DNA of 64,000 nt, from assembly GCA_035602605.1 (NCBI GenBank), contig DATNLZ010000008.1:91245-155244 (forward strand), read 5' to 3'. This stretch comes from DASQHY01 sp035602605. GTDB lineage: Bacteria > Acidobacteriota > Terriglobia > Acidiferrales > UBA7541. How positions within the stretch are numbered: the first letter of the stretch is position 1; each line of letters begins with the position of its first letter. The position numbers and the translations under genes are program-made. Below, in pieces: positions 35,978 through 45,263 of the stretch. A model generated the notes under the pieces. The model saw only the letters and a list, made by a program, of their open reading frames with translations, did not search any database and was not told the origin of the DNA.

Positions 35978-37246
35978 TTAAGCAACGAATTCTGCCTCCA
36001 TTGTCCGCTCCGCAGGCTTGGGGAAATGCCGAACTCCCGAAATGTGGCCAGACGCAAATCCAGCCAACAAGAAGAAGAGCAGGGCATTAGAAGGAATGTG
36101 AAGGTTGAAGTCAACTAGGCTGTGTGTCAGCAGCCCCACACACGATACGAGTGCGCCCATTTGGAGCGTCGCCTGCAGAGCGCTGGTACGGTTTCGCACA
36201 TTCTGGACTCCCTTAACAAGCAGCACGGACAGGAACCACGCACAGCACGCAACACCCGCCACGCCGGTTTCTGCCAGCACTTCAACATAATCGTTATGGG
36301 CATGATTGACGATTTTGCCGTCATATAACGTCTCATATTTAGGGAAAACGCTTTGAAAAGTTCCCATTCCGGTACCCACGATCGGATGATCAAGAAAAAT
36401 TCGCCAAGTGTCACGGGCCATCGAGACGCGCTTGTCCTCCTTGACTTCAAACTCCCGATAACCTGAAAAACGGTCGAGTGCCTGAGCAACCCCAAGCCAA
36501 GCAACGAGTCCACCAGCCAATAATACGACCAGGGCCCCGACCAGCAGCTGTTTTTGTTCCCGACGGCCGAGCCAGATCAATAGGAGCAAGGCAAAGATTT
36601 CTACCAGAAAGCTGATGATTCCCCCGCGTGAAGCTGAGAGGAATAGTGCTGCAATCGGGAAGAGCGTGAGCACGCCCACGAGCATCCATTGATCTCGGCG
36701 CACTTTGCCCATCACCAACGCTGCTAGCCCCGGAGGTACGACAAGCTCGACGAAGCCTGCAAAGTGATTGCGGTTTACATACGGCCCGAAAGGGATGCCG
36801 CCGTAGCGCATCTCGCGGACCCAATATAGTTTTCCGTTAAACGTAAGGTGCTGCAAGATCCCAAACACTGAAACGACGAATCCGAGGACCAGTAAAAACC
36901 ACACGAAGCCGCGCCAATCCTCCAACGTCCTGTAAGCCTGCACGGCGAGAAAAAGAAGAACTCCATAAGAGAATAGCCTCAGCAACTCTACTTTAGCCGC
37001 ATAAGGCGAGACGGTCACTTTCAGCAGGAGTTGGAACAACACAACTCCCGCAAACGTGGCCAACGGTGCGAAAAGTGGATGCGAGCGAATATGTTGCGCA
37101 GAACCTCTAAAAACCAAAAAGCCCCAATATGCCAGCAGCACTGCTGAGCCTACCTCCAGCACCGCCGAGGACCAGTTCTCGACCGCTCCATGCGCCGCCA
37201 CGGCGAAGGCCGCCAACGCACATATTCCGAGGCGGATAAATTTCAT
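35978..37246 (-). CDS. O-antigen ligase/polymerase family membrane protein
   Basis: 422 residues from the ATG at 37244-37246, which overlaps the stop of the TPR gene (ATGA). The longer frame lacks a good start. About eleven to twelve membrane helices. The large periplasmic loop contains the Wzy_C signature LDHPIVGTGMGTFQSVFPKYETLYDGKIVNHAHNDYVEVLAETG, whose VNHAHNDYVE piece is a hallmark of the O-antigen ligase (WaaL-fold) family. SRGGIISFLVEIFALLL is a conserved transmembrane stretch. It sits with wza and wzc homologues and may be the main polymerase of this polysaccharide. A second member lies at 15420-16958. Confidence 0.88.
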   Translation of the reverse strand: MKFIRLGICALAAFAVAAHGAVENWSSAVLEVGSAVLLAYWGFLVFRGSAQHIRSHPLFAPLATFAGVVLFQLLLKVTVSPYAAKVELLRLFSYGVLLFLAVQAYRTLEDWRGFVWFLLVLGFVVSVFGILQHLTFNGKLYWVREMRYGGIPFGPYVNRNHFAGFVELVVPPGLAALVMGKVRRDQWMLVGVLTLFPIAALFLSASRGGIISFLVEIFALLLLIWLGRREQKQLLVGALVVLLAGGLVAWLGVAQALDRFSGYREFEVKEDKRVSMARDTWRIFLDHPIVGTGMGTFQSVFPKYETLYDGKIVNHAHNDYVEVLAETGVAGVACCAWFLSVLLVKGVQNVRNRTSALQATLQMGALVSCVGLLTHSLVDFNLHIPSNALLFFLLAGFASGHISGVRHFPKPAERTMEAEFVA

Positions 37247-38532
37247 CGCGCGGACCTCTTTTGCTCCATCGGTTTGAGCGCAACATCGTCTACCCACACC
37301 GTCCCTGATAATTTGTTATCCAGTTTTTCACTCGGAAAGCGTCTTAGGGCCACGGTTACCAAGTGGGTTTTAGGACCCGTTGTAAGAGAAAGAGCGACAC
37401 GGGTCCATGGCTGGGTACCCGTCAGTTGTTGAGTCGGCTGATTGATTGCCGGATTCCGCGAATCGGAAATTAAGAAACGTAACCCGCTATTGGTAGAGAT
37501 GTCTTCGGTACGAAGGTATGCGGAAAACTCGTAAGTTGTGTCAGGATCAACCGGAACATATTGAACCAGATGGTTGAAGCCCAAATTTTCACGACCATCA
37601 AAGGTGATCCGTAAAGAGTGAACGCCGGAGTGCCTTATCTCCTGGTCAAAGTCAAATCGGACTCCAGGAGCTTCGGTCTTGCGCCATCCAAACCCTCCGG
37701 AGACAAAGGCGCTTTTAAATCCGCCGTCCCACATTACTGAGCCCGGAGATTCGTTCGATGGCGAGACACCGGATCTGTCGAGCGCTTCTCGCCACACGTG
37801 CTTAGCGTCGGCGATGCGATCCTGCTGAACTAATTCGTTGATGAGGTGGAAAGCGTCGGAAAGCTCCAATTTGGGTTTGATTCCGACCAAACGCTTCCAT
37901 ACCGCAAGCGCCGCGTCGTCGGATCGTTGATCGGCAAGAAATCGAATTGAATCCAGATAGACGGAACGAGAGGGCGGAAGTGCACGATCGAGAATCATTT
38001 CAATGTCAGGATTCGCCCGCCAGCACGTCGAAATCGCGGCTGGTGCAAGTTTAGAATCAGACTCAACGGCGCGCCGTATATTTGCGAAAGCGTTCGGAAA
38101 TTCTCTTTGGCGGAGAAGAAAATTTCCATACCGCCAAGCCACATCGGCAGAGATAGGATAAGACTTCAATGCTTCCGCGTAAGCCTCACGTGCCTGTCCC
38201 AAATCCCCCGACTCTTCGTACGCTGCTCCTAGGTCCATCCATATCTTGGCGGAACGCGGATCGAGGGTCAGGGCGCGATGATAATAGGTCACGGCTAGCC
38301 CAAGGTCTCGTCGCTCTAGACTGTAGTGCCAGTAATGCGCGAGCAAGTACAAATCTCTTGCGTTGCCTGGCTCCAGGCTAACCGCGCGCGCTAGGCCTTC
38401 CGGTGTTTCTTTGCCGGCGTAATAATCGGCGACAACAATTTTGACACTGAATAACATAACGACTGCTGTGACCAGTACTATTCCACACAAAAACATCCAT
38501 CGCTGAGCCGGACTCGAAAAGCGTGCTTCCAT
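37243..38532 (-). CDS. TPR protein with C-terminal carbohydrate-binding-like domain
   Basis: 429 residues from an ATG. One membrane helix near the start (MFLCGIVLVTAVVMLFSVKIVVA) precedes several TPR units (TYYHRALTLDPRSAKIWMDLGAAYEESGDLGQAREAYAEAL is the clearest). The last 150 residues, with FDFDQEIRHSGVHSLRITFDG, YVPVDPDTTYEFSAYLRTEDI and GTVWVDDVALKP, read as a jelly-roll carbohydrate-binding module. It is the first gene of the export sub-operon and lies directly downstream of repeat copy A. It could tether or scaffold the polymerase and glycan in the periplasm, which is an inference from domain make-up and neighbours. Confidence 0.78.
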   Translation of the reverse strand: MEARFSSPAQRWMFLCGIVLVTAVVMLFSVKIVVADYYAGKETPEGLARAVSLEPGNARDLYLLAHYWHYSLERRDLGLAVTYYHRALTLDPRSAKIWMDLGAAYEESGDLGQAREAYAEALKSYPISADVAWRYGNFLLRQREFPNAFANIRRAVESDSKLAPAAISTCWRANPDIEMILDRALPPSRSVYLDSIRFLADQRSDDAALAVWKRLVGIKPKLELSDAFHLINELVQQDRIADAKHVWREALDRSGVSPSNESPGSVMWDGGFKSAFVSGGFGWRKTEAPGVRFDFDQEIRHSGVHSLRITFDGRENLGFNHLVQYVPVDPDTTYEFSAYLRTEDISTNSGLRFLISDSRNPAINQPTQQLTGTQPWTRVALSLTTGPKTHLVTVALRRFPSEKLDNKLSGTVWVDDVALKPMEQKRSAR

Positions 38533-38965
38533 GGCGCTTTACTTTCCTCTGAACCGCGATCTTACGCAACAAAGATCGTACCTCAGGTTGCGAACTTGTT
38601 TTGGCACGGGAGTGAGTGGGACGAGCACGAAAGCATTAATTTCCGAGAATCCGGCGGGTGTGGTTGCGCGCACCAATCACGGTCGAGCCGCAGTGCAACT
38701 CAACCGCTTTGCCGACATTCGACCGGCTCGCAGTCATAGGGGAAAAAGTTTGCAGGTGCGATTTGTTTCGGCGCCGTTTTCGAGTGGTGCGAGCGATGGG
38801 CCGAGATGTAGCCCGCTGTCTGGCTGTTAAGCGTTATTCTGTTGGATCGGCTTATCTACTGCCCCACATGTGTTCCACGGTTGAAGGGCCTAATACTGCT
38901 TTTTCAAGGATGGACGAACATTTTTCAGAAAAAGGCAAAAGCAGCGATGAGTTGGCGACCGCGAT
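38533..38965. other. Intergenic region carrying dispersed repeat copy A
   Basis: This 433-base gap lies between the FkbM methyltransferase stop and the TPR gene start. Most of it is the repeat described separately. I see no open frame with a credible start and no classical terminator. It should contain the promoter for the leftward export sub-operon. Confidence 0.5.
38568..38894. repeat. Dispersed noncoding repeat, copy A
   Basis: About 327 bp matching copy B (48277-48592) in the same orientation from GATCGTACC to GGCCTAAT, with scattered substitutions and an insertion of about 10 bases near 38713-38725. Shared blocks include CGGTCGAGCC, GTGCAACTCAACCG, CAGTCATAGGGG and TTCTGTTGGATCGGCTT. 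No frame is conserved between copies. Both copies lie just upstream of a leftward operon's first gene, so a regulatory or promoter role is plausible. I do not recognise a known element. Confidence 0.85.
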
Positions 38966-39775
38966 TCATTCAGGAACCGCCAGCACGTGATGTTCATCGC
39001 AAGGTTTCGAGACGTAGCCGAGACGGGAGAATTCATCCACCAAGATGCGTCGATTTTCTTCGCTGTGCATCTCGCATAGAATTCCCGGCCGTTTTTCTTT
39101 TAACAGGCGGCGTGCGCCGCGAAACACCTCGACTTCGGCGCCTTCGACGTCACATTTGAGAAAATCCGGCGCGCGGAAACTCGACGAGAAATAATAATCG
39201 TCCAGTGATATAGCCTCGACGTCGATGGTGCCGGCCCCAGCAGCAGGAACGACGTGTCCAAGCCCACGATCAGGCGAAACTGCGGGATCACTGCGCGCGA
39301 AACTCACTGTCCGGTGTTCCGACGACCACACAGCCTTCTCTTCTACGGCAATCCAAGAGAAGCCGTTGCGTGCGACGTGCTCTCGAAGTCGTTCGGCAAT
39401 TTCTAGGTCTGCTTCGAAAGCGGTAACGCGGCCATATTTCCCAACAAGCCGAGCGGCAAGCAGCGAGAAAAACCCGATGTTCGCGCCGATGTCGTAGAAA
39501 TTCATTCCGGGACGAAGGTGCTCCTGCAGCGCGCGTTGAACTTCGGGCTCACTCCTACCTTCATAAGTACTTCGGCCGGTCCGTGCATTCAGCCGCAACC
39601 AAAGGCCCGCAGCGTGACCATGCTGTACTTGTACCCAAGTTGTCGAATCGCGTGGTACGATCTTCGCACTGGCCCATCGCAAACACGGGCCCACGATGGG
39701 CAGATTCCGCAGATCCGCAAACGGCGACGCATACCGCAGGAAAAATCGGGCCAGCCGGTCGTTCCTATCCCTCAC
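38966..39775 (-). CDS. FkbM-family SAM methyltransferase
   Basis: 269 residues from a GTG at 39773-39775, with a GGAGAG Shine-Dalgarno five bases upstream. A TTG at 39814 is the longer option. FkbM hallmarks are present: GMNFYDIGANIGFFSLLAARLVGKYGRVTAFEAD, then PDFLKCDVEGAEVEVFRGARRLLKEKRPGILCEMH. These enzymes O-methylate sugars or other small groups and are frequent in surface-glycan loci. It probably methylates a sugar of the exopolysaccharide. Confidence 0.9.
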   Translation of the reverse strand: MRDRNDRLARFFLRYASPFADLRNLPIVGPCLRWASAKIVPRDSTTWVQVQHGHAAGLWLRLNARTGRSTYEGRSEPEVQRALQEHLRPGMNFYDIGANIGFFSLLAARLVGKYGRVTAFEADLEIAERLREHVARNGFSWIAVEEKAVWSSEHRTVSFARSDPAVSPDRGLGHVVPAAGAGTIDVEAISLDDYYFSSSFRAPDFLKCDVEGAEVEVFRGARRLLKEKRPGILCEMHSEENRRILVDEFSRLGYVSKPCDEHHVLAVPE

Positions 39776-39897
39776 ATTATCTCTCCATGTGGAAACTGAG
39801 TGACTCAAGCGCAATCTCTATTTCCGACCTACTGTCGGGTGCTTCGTAACTGAACCAAGCGTGCAAGTCCCCCCGCTGGAGGTTGCCTGGAGGCACC

Positions 39898-40656
39898 CTA
39901 TTCGGATTTCTCCAATACGATCAAAGCGCGTAGAGCCGCAAACCGCCTCCACAACGAAAGGGTCGCGCGCTCGAATTTCGACACTGCAGGATAGATAAAT
40001 TCCGGTAACAAATTAATCGGCTTGAATCCCATGCTCAGCAAATAGGCGAACAGACAAAAAGGTTCAATCACCAGGGGTGTAAAACCGGATAGCGCGCCAA
40101 GTGTCTGGGATCGATGCCGCGATCCGAAGAGCAGATAAGGGATGGCCTGATTGCCGTCAAACGCCTTCTTGCTCATCGGCGGATGGGCGTCGTTCGAATC
40201 CCATGGCCGTGCAGAAAGGTCGCAGTCTTCCTGATGAAAGCAGCGATAGATCAAATACGAGAAGGGTGTGACCCAAGGCTCGACAAGAATCAGGCGTCCA
40301 CCGGGAACTAGAACTCGTTGTGCTTCGCCCAAGAACTTCATGGGCGCGGCAACGTGGTGCAGCATATCCACACCGAAAATGTTGGCCACGCTGGCGGTCT
40401 GGAAAGGAAGTTTCTGTGCGTCAGCCACCGCATCCAGCCAGGGGCACCAAACGAGGTCGGTGGAGAACACCTCTGGCAACGCCTGCTTGAAAAAACCCGG
40501 CCCTCCTCCCACTTCGATGCAAATACCGTTTTTCTTCTGGAAGGAAAGAAGCCGTGCAAAGAATTCCTCGTTGTAGATGCGCCGCAAGACGGGCTTTTGC
40601 GCCCAGGTGCGGCGATGCCTGCTGAAATATTCTTGCGCTTGAGCGTCAATGGACAT
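39898..40656 (-). CDS. Class I SAM methyltransferase
   Basis: 252 residues from an ATG. Motif I is atypical: GICIEVGGGPGFFKQALPEVF. This is followed by VWCPWLDAVADAQKLPFQTASVANIFGVDMLHHVAAPMKFLGEAQRVLVPGGRLILVEPW, a clear methyltransferase 11-like core. The C-terminal third is hydrophobic (PLVIEPFCLFAYLLSMGF). It may act on a lipid-linked intermediate. Its position just before the methyltransferase/glycosyltransferase fusion suggests shared work on one sugar residue, but no substrate can be named. Confidence 0.8.
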   Translation of the reverse strand: MSIDAQAQEYFSRHRRTWAQKPVLRRIYNEEFFARLLSFQKKNGICIEVGGGPGFFKQALPEVFSTDLVWCPWLDAVADAQKLPFQTASVANIFGVDMLHHVAAPMKFLGEAQRVLVPGGRLILVEPWVTPFSYLIYRCFHQEDCDLSARPWDSNDAHPPMSKKAFDGNQAIPYLLFGSRHRSQTLGALSGFTPLVIEPFCLFAYLLSMGFKPINLLPEFIYPAVSKFERATLSLWRRFAALRALIVLEKSE

Positions 40657-40718
40657 TGTGCTTAGTGAGTTGAGGTTCGTTTGCTGCCTGGATCAAACAT
40701 GAATTGTGCAGCACCGGA

Positions 40719-42146
40719 CTAGTTTCGGCCGGCTTGGGATTTTCTCCGGACCCCCAATTTAATACGGAGGAGCCCGATCCACGTCATCTTCAGCAGCAGA
40801 ACCCCGTGGCGAAAACGCTGGATGTTTGTTTCACCGTAGGTGCGCGCCAGGTAGCGGATGGGAATGTCCACAATTCCCAATCCCAGCACGGCGGCCGGGT
40901 AGAGTAACTCAAAATCTCCGAATGGATCGAAGTCGCCGAAATCGCGCCGCCACGCCTCCATGCGGTGATAGTCGCTGCGCGCGACGAGTTTCGTCCCGCA
41001 AAGCGAATCGCCAATGCGCACATCCAGAATCGCGCTGAGCATTTTTGCGAAGAAAATGTTTCCCAGCCGGTTCAGAAATCGCATGGCTTCGCCTTCCATG
41101 GGATAAACCAGCCTCGAACCGTTGATGAAGTCGCCGAAACCGTGACAGTAGGCTTCGTAAAAGCGCGTGAGCATTTCCGGAGGCATGGTCAGGTCCGCAT
41201 CCAGAATGGCGAGGAGAGGCTGGGTCGCGTGAGCAAAACCGAGTCTTACGGCATCCACCTTGCCTTTTCCGGTTTGCTGCAGGGCCTGAATTCGATATCG
41301 GTGGCCATAAAGGGCGGCCACGCGCTGGATCTCCTCCCACGTCCCGTCGTTCGAATGCCCTTCCACGAAAACAATTTCGGTCTCGCAACCGAGAGATGGA
41401 AAACGCTTTAGCGCATTTTCGATGTTGCCTCGTTCGTTGCGCGCTGGAATGACGCAGGTGATTCCCGGCCGGGATTGCCGGCCAAGCGGGCGCAAGACTA
41501 CGATGTACGTCAGGCTGAACCAGCGCAGAAGCGGAATGAGCGGCATCACGCGATTGATGAGATTGCCGAGGCCGAGCAACTTCCAGGGACAGTAGAGAGC
41601 CAGCCGGCTGCCGACAATCTCAAAGCCCGCCACCTTAACGATGTTTCGAAGATCGACTTGCGTCACAAAGGTGCTTGGAAGCTCGCCTTCTCTAATTCGC
41701 AATCGGTTTGCGAGACTGTACAGCGAACGCAGGTAAGGATTGTAAAGGACGACGATGATTCGTGACGTGCGCGATAGCTTGGGTTGCAGCTCCGACAGCA
41801 GCCCCTGAATATCGAATTCGTGATTGAACGTGCCGTTGATCAGGATCGCGGTGCGTTTTTCGGTTTCCTCGGTGAGGTCGGGGAACCGCTCTTCTTTTTC
41901 GACGGTTTGCTTGACGGGGCAATCCATCGCGGCGAGAAGCCCGCCCTTGTCATCCTCTCGAGGTGCCCACTGAATCAAGCAGTCGTAATATCGTGTAAGG
42001 GTGGACAACTCCCCTGCGAGAAACGCGTTCACATATTTTTTCCAGCGCTGCACGGCAATGGGGGCCGTATTTCGGTCTTGCTCGCCAGCTCCCGGCGCCG
42101 CGGCGGCGCGTTGTGTCTCAACGGTTGTAGTTATGGCCAGCCTCAA
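40719..42146 (-). CDS. Fusion of a degenerate methyltransferase-like domain and a DPM1-like family 2 glycosyltransferase
   Basis: 475 residues from a TTG. Residues 1-200 resemble the C-terminal half of a class I methyltransferase (TAILINGTFNHEFDIQGLLSELQPKLSRTSRIIVVLYNPYLRSLYSLANRL, then VTQVDLRNIVKVAGFEIV) but lack the glycine-rich SAM loop. Residues from about 230 are a GT2 domain: GITCVIPARNERGNIENALKRF, IVFVEGHSNDGTW, LAILDADLTMPPEML (DxD), and ending NIQRFRHGVLLLKM. This is the polyprenol-phosphate-mannose-synthase-like subgroup. It could make a polyprenyl-phosphate sugar used by the GT-C proteins in this locus. The N-terminal part is probably non-catalytic or partnered with the adjacent methyltransferase. 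Confidence 0.78.
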   Translation of the reverse strand: MRLAITTTVETQRAAAAPGAGEQDRNTAPIAVQRWKKYVNAFLAGELSTLTRYYDCLIQWAPREDDKGGLLAAMDCPVKQTVEKEERFPDLTEETEKRTAILINGTFNHEFDIQGLLSELQPKLSRTSRIIVVLYNPYLRSLYSLANRLRIREGELPSTFVTQVDLRNIVKVAGFEIVGSRLALYCPWKLLGLGNLINRVMPLIPLLRWFSLTYIVVLRPLGRQSRPGITCVIPARNERGNIENALKRFPSLGCETEIVFVEGHSNDGTWEEIQRVAALYGHRYRIQALQQTGKGKVDAVRLGFAHATQPLLAILDADLTMPPEMLTRFYEAYCHGFGDFINGSRLVYPMEGEAMRFLNRLGNIFFAKMLSAILDVRIGDSLCGTKLVARSDYHRMEAWRRDFGDFDPFGDFELLYPAAVLGLGIVDIPIRYLARTYGETNIQRFRHGVLLLKMTWIGLLRIKLGVRRKSQAGRN

Positions 42147-42193
42147 TTCCCCTTGCGGACAGTTAGTTCACGGTTCCCACGGAAAATAAATGT

Positions 42194-43147
42194 TCACGCG
42201 CCCATGGCAAGTTTTACGTTGCTTTCGAACCAGCGAATCGTCTCCCGCAGTCCATCACGGAAAGCAGTTTTCGCGCGCCAGCCAAATTCCGCAAGCGCGC
42301 GCGAGGTATCCAGGCAGCGGCGCGGCTGGCCGTCGGGTTTCGTCGCGTCCCAGCGAATGGCTCCTTCGTACCCAACCAGCGAACGGATTTGTTCCAGCAA
42401 GTGACCAATGCTGATCTCTTCGCCGGAGCCGAGATTCACGAGATCGGGTTTCGCATATTTCTCCGCAGCTAGGACGATGGCTTCCGCGGCATCTTCGACG
42501 TAGAGAAACTCGCGCGTGGCGCTTCCCGTTCCCCAGGCGAGCACTTCGGCGGCGCGTGATTGCTTCGCTTCCCAGCACTTGCGGATCAGCGCGGGAATGA
42601 CGTGGGAAGTCTCCAAGTCAAAATTATCCCGCGGGCCGTAAAGATTCACGGGCGTGAGATAAATCCCGTTCATCCCGTACTGCTGCCGGTAAGCCTGCAA
42701 CTGCACGAGCAGCATCTTTTTCGCGAGGCCGTAGGGCGCGTTGGTTTCTTCCGGATAGCCGTCCCAGAAATTCTCTTCTCGAAACGGCACTGGTGTGAAC
42801 TTGGGGTAAGAACAAATGGTCCCCGCGCAAACGAACTTTTCGATCCCCACGATGCGCGCAGTCTCGATGGCGTGTAGTCCCATAACGGCGTTGTCATGAA
42901 AGAAGCGCCCGGGATTGGCGCGGTTGGCGCCGATGCCGCCAACAACTGCGGCGAGATGAATGAAAATATCCGGGTGCGCTTCCTTGTACAGCCGCAATAC
43001 CTCGGATTTTTCGCGGAGGTCGTAGTCGCGGCTGCGCGGAACGGTGATTTCTCGGCAGCCGGCTGCGCGGAGCTGCTCCACGACGAACGATCCAAGGAAG
43101 CCGCTGCCACCGCTGACAACTACGCGCCGATTAGGCCAAAAACTCAT
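42194..43147 (-). CDS. fcl: GDP-L-fucose synthase (GDP-4-keto-6-deoxymannose epimerase/reductase)
   Basis: 317 residues from an ATG with a GGGG Shine-Dalgarno nearby. SDR fold with NAD(P)-binding SGGSGFLGSFVVEQL, the family-specific AAVVGGIGANRANPGRFFHDN, catalytic PYGLAKK and the active-site-cysteine region AGTICSYPKFTPVPF. It converts GDP-4-keto-6-deoxy-D-mannose to GDP-L-fucose with NADPH. It follows the gmd gene by nine bases, and together they make GDP-fucose from GDP-mannose. This implies fucose or a related 6-deoxyhexose in the glycan. No GDP-mannose pyrophosphorylase is in the window. Confidence 0.92.
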   Translation of the reverse strand: MSFWPNRRVVVSGGSGFLGSFVVEQLRAAGCREITVPRSRDYDLREKSEVLRLYKEAHPDIFIHLAAVVGGIGANRANPGRFFHDNAVMGLHAIETARIVGIEKFVCAGTICSYPKFTPVPFREENFWDGYPEETNAPYGLAKKMLLVQLQAYRQQYGMNGIYLTPVNLYGPRDNFDLETSHVIPALIRKCWEAKQSRAAEVLAWGTGSATREFLYVEDAAEAIVLAAEKYAKPDLVNLGSGEEISIGHLLEQIRSLVGYEGAIRWDATKPDGQPRRCLDTSRALAEFGWRAKTAFRDGLRETIRWFESNVKLAMGA

Positions 43148-43156
43148 CTTGCCCCT

Positions 43157-44248
43157 TTAATGCTGCGAAGCCTGACCGCTGACGGCTTGCATCATGCGCG
43201 TGACCGAATTATGCCAACGATTCCAGTGGCCGATTTTCTTCTCCAGAATGACCTTGCCTTCTCCGCGTGGCGTGAGGCCTGCCGCTTCAACGTCCGCATC
43301 CACCATGATGGCCACCAGATCGCGGAATCCGATTCGCGATTGCCAACCCAGCTTCGCGCGCGCTTTGCTGGGATCCGCGATGAGCACGTCCACTTCCAAG
43401 GGCCGCAGGTAACGATCGGACATCTTGACGTGCTTCTGCCAATCCAAGCCTGCATAGGCGAACGAGGCTTCGACAAATTCGCGCACCGAATGCGCTTCAC
43501 CGGTCCCGATTACGAAATCATCGGCGGCATCCTGCTGCAGAATCTGCCAGATGGCTTCCACGTATTCGGGGGCATAGCCCCAGTCGCGCCGCGAGTCCAG
43601 ATTGCCCAGATACAATGTATCTTGCCGGCCGGCAAGAATAGCGGCCACACCGCGCGTAACCTTTCGCGTCACAAACGTTTCGCCGCGACGCGGGCTCTCA
43701 TGATTGAACAGGATGCCGTTGGCAGCGTAGAGATGATATCCCTCGCGATAAATCCGCGTCATCCAGTGCGCGTAAACCTTGGCCGCGGCGTACGGACTGC
43801 GTGGCTGAAAACCCGTCGTTTCGCTTTGCGGCGGCAGAGCCGAGCCAAACATTTCCGAACTCGACGCCTGGTAAAAACGGGTTTTCGCGCCGCTGCGGCG
43901 AATCGCTTCGAGGAGCCGCATCGTGCCAAGGCCGGTGACGTCGCCGGTGTATTCGGGAATGTCAAAGCTGACCTTAACGTGGCTCTGCGCGGCGAGATGG
44001 TAAAGCTCGTCCGGTGCAAGACTGTAAATCAAACTCAGGATCCATTCCGTGCTGGCCAAGTCGCCGTGGTGTAGGAACAGTTTCGTTCCCGGCAGATTGG
44101 AATCCTGATAAATGTGATCGATGCGCGAAGTATTGAACGTGCTCGCGCGGCGGATGATCCCGTGGACTTCGTACCCTTTCGAAAGCAGCAACTCGGCAAG
44201 GTAGGAGCCATCTTGTCCGGTGATGCCGGTGATAAGCGCGCGTTTCAT
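43157..44248 (-). CDS. gmd: GDP-mannose 4,6-dehydratase
   Basis: 363 residues from the ATG at 44246-44248, which starts the NAD-binding strand RALITGITGQDGSYLAELLLSKGYEVHGIIRRASTFNT, the family signature. The active site has YQASSSEMFG and SPYAAAKVYAHW (Tyr-x3-Lys). The substrate part NESPRRGETFVTRKVTR appears as NHESPRRGETFVTRKVTRGVA. It oxidises GDP-D-mannose to GDP-4-keto-6-deoxy-D-mannose, feeding the downstream fcl product. Length and motifs fit the standard family. Confidence 0.94.
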   Translation of the reverse strand: MKRALITGITGQDGSYLAELLLSKGYEVHGIIRRASTFNTSRIDHIYQDSNLPGTKLFLHHGDLASTEWILSLIYSLAPDELYHLAAQSHVKVSFDIPEYTGDVTGLGTMRLLEAIRRSGAKTRFYQASSSEMFGSALPPQSETTGFQPRSPYAAAKVYAHWMTRIYREGYHLYAANGILFNHESPRRGETFVTRKVTRGVAAILAGRQDTLYLGNLDSRRDWGYAPEYVEAIWQILQQDAADDFVIGTGEAHSVREFVEASFAYAGLDWQKHVKMSDRYLRPLEVDVLIADPSKARAKLGWQSRIGFRDLVAIMVDADVEAAGLTPRGEGKVILEKKIGHWNRWHNSVTRMMQAVSGQASQH

Positions 44249-44306
44249 GCTTTTGGTCCTTTGGGAATCGCGCAGTGCGATTCGAAAACTCCGCAGCCGC
44301 GGCCCA

Positions 44307-45260
44307 TCATCGGCTTTCACCGGCAGAAGGCTGGAGCGGATAGGTCCTGGCCAACGCAGCGAGCTCCTTTAAGTACTGATGATTTGGAACGAGAGCCGGG
44401 TCATCCTTCGCCAGCTCGTTGGTAGCTGCGGGTAAATGATAATACGGAAGACTTGGCTCGACGTGGTGGGTTCCATGTTCAGCAAATCCATAGGCGCCGA
44501 AGATCAAGCGCGAGACGGGTCCGCACTTGAAGTTCCGCAGCGCTCCACGCCTCGGCGACGGAAGCTGTTCCGGTTCCAATTGGTGCTCTGCCACGGCGCG
44601 CAAAGTGGCCGCAAAAACGGTGATCGAAGCCAGTCCATAGCCGTAAATGAAACCGTAGGCTAGTGACGCAACCAGGAATGCTTGCGGCCAGGCTCGACTC
44701 GCCGCCGGACCCGCGAACAAGAGAAGAAGGCCAAAGAGCAGTACCTGGAACACGGCGGCCCTCGCAAGCCAGAAGAAGGCATTCGAAGATGTTTTTTCCT
44801 GCGCCTGGTCCTGCACGGAGGTTTGACGGAATTTGCGAAACGCTTCACTGAGAGTCAGGCAGCGCAGAAAAAACGCGATCAGCCTGGTGCCGCGAATATC
44901 CACCAAGTAGGCGTCTTTGGTATCGCCATCAATGCCGAAGTTCGTATGGTGCTTCCAGTGCCGCCAACGATAGCCATCGAAGTCAGCGAGAGCCAGAGGT
45001 CCGAGAACCCATCGTCCGAGGAAATCCGATCCTTGCCGGCCCTCGAAGACGTGGTAGTGCGCGCATTCATGCATCAGATTCAACAGGCCATTCATCAGGA
45101 AGCCGAACGATAGCCACAGCGGAATCCACCACACGCTCGGCCCGAGGAATGCAGCCAAAATTACAGGGCACAAGACGAGCGCCAAATGGGCGGCAACAGT
45201 CAATGAGGAACGGACGTCCGATCGCTTCTTGAATTTCGCGACTTCGATGCGTTTCGCCAT
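44307..45260 (-). CDS. Membrane fatty-acid desaturase family protein
   Basis: 317 residues, with four or more membrane helices and three histidine boxes. These are HECAHYH at about 64-70, HWKHH at about 101-105 and EHGTHH at about 261-266, which bind the di-iron centre of membrane desaturases/hydroxylases. The family introduces double bonds or hydroxyls into lipid chains with electrons from a reductase. It is unusual in an exopolysaccharide cluster and may act on a lipid carrier, a membrane lipid or an acyl group added to the glycan. Its stop lies 58 bases upstream of the gmd start and it follows the methyltransferase by three bases. Confidence 0.82.
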   Translation of the reverse strand: MAKRIEVAKFKKRSDVRSSLTVAAHLALVLCPVILAAFLGPSVWWIPLWLSFGFLMNGLLNLMHECAHYHVFEGRQGSDFLGRWVLGPLALADFDGYRWRHWKHHTNFGIDGDTKDAYLVDIRGTRLIAFFLRCLTLSEAFRKFRQTSVQDQAQEKTSSNAFFWLARAAVFQVLLFGLLLLFAGPAASRAWPQAFLVASLAYGFIYGYGLASITVFAATLRAVAEHQLEPEQLPSPRRGALRNFKCGPVSRLIFGAYGFAEHGTHHVEPSLPYYHLPAATNELAKDDPALVPNHQYLKELAALARTYPLQPSAGESR

Positions 45261-45263
45261 TGC

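Noticed and set aside
38568..38894. Dispersed repeat considered as a c-di-GMP riboswitch or transposon end
   Set aside because: It lacks the conserved GEMM riboswitch core and has no terminal inverted repeats or transposase frame.
42896..44074. A 392-codon plus-strand frame opposite gmd/fcl
   Set aside because: It is the antisense shadow of two clear, well-conserved sugar enzymes, and its translation resembles no protein family.
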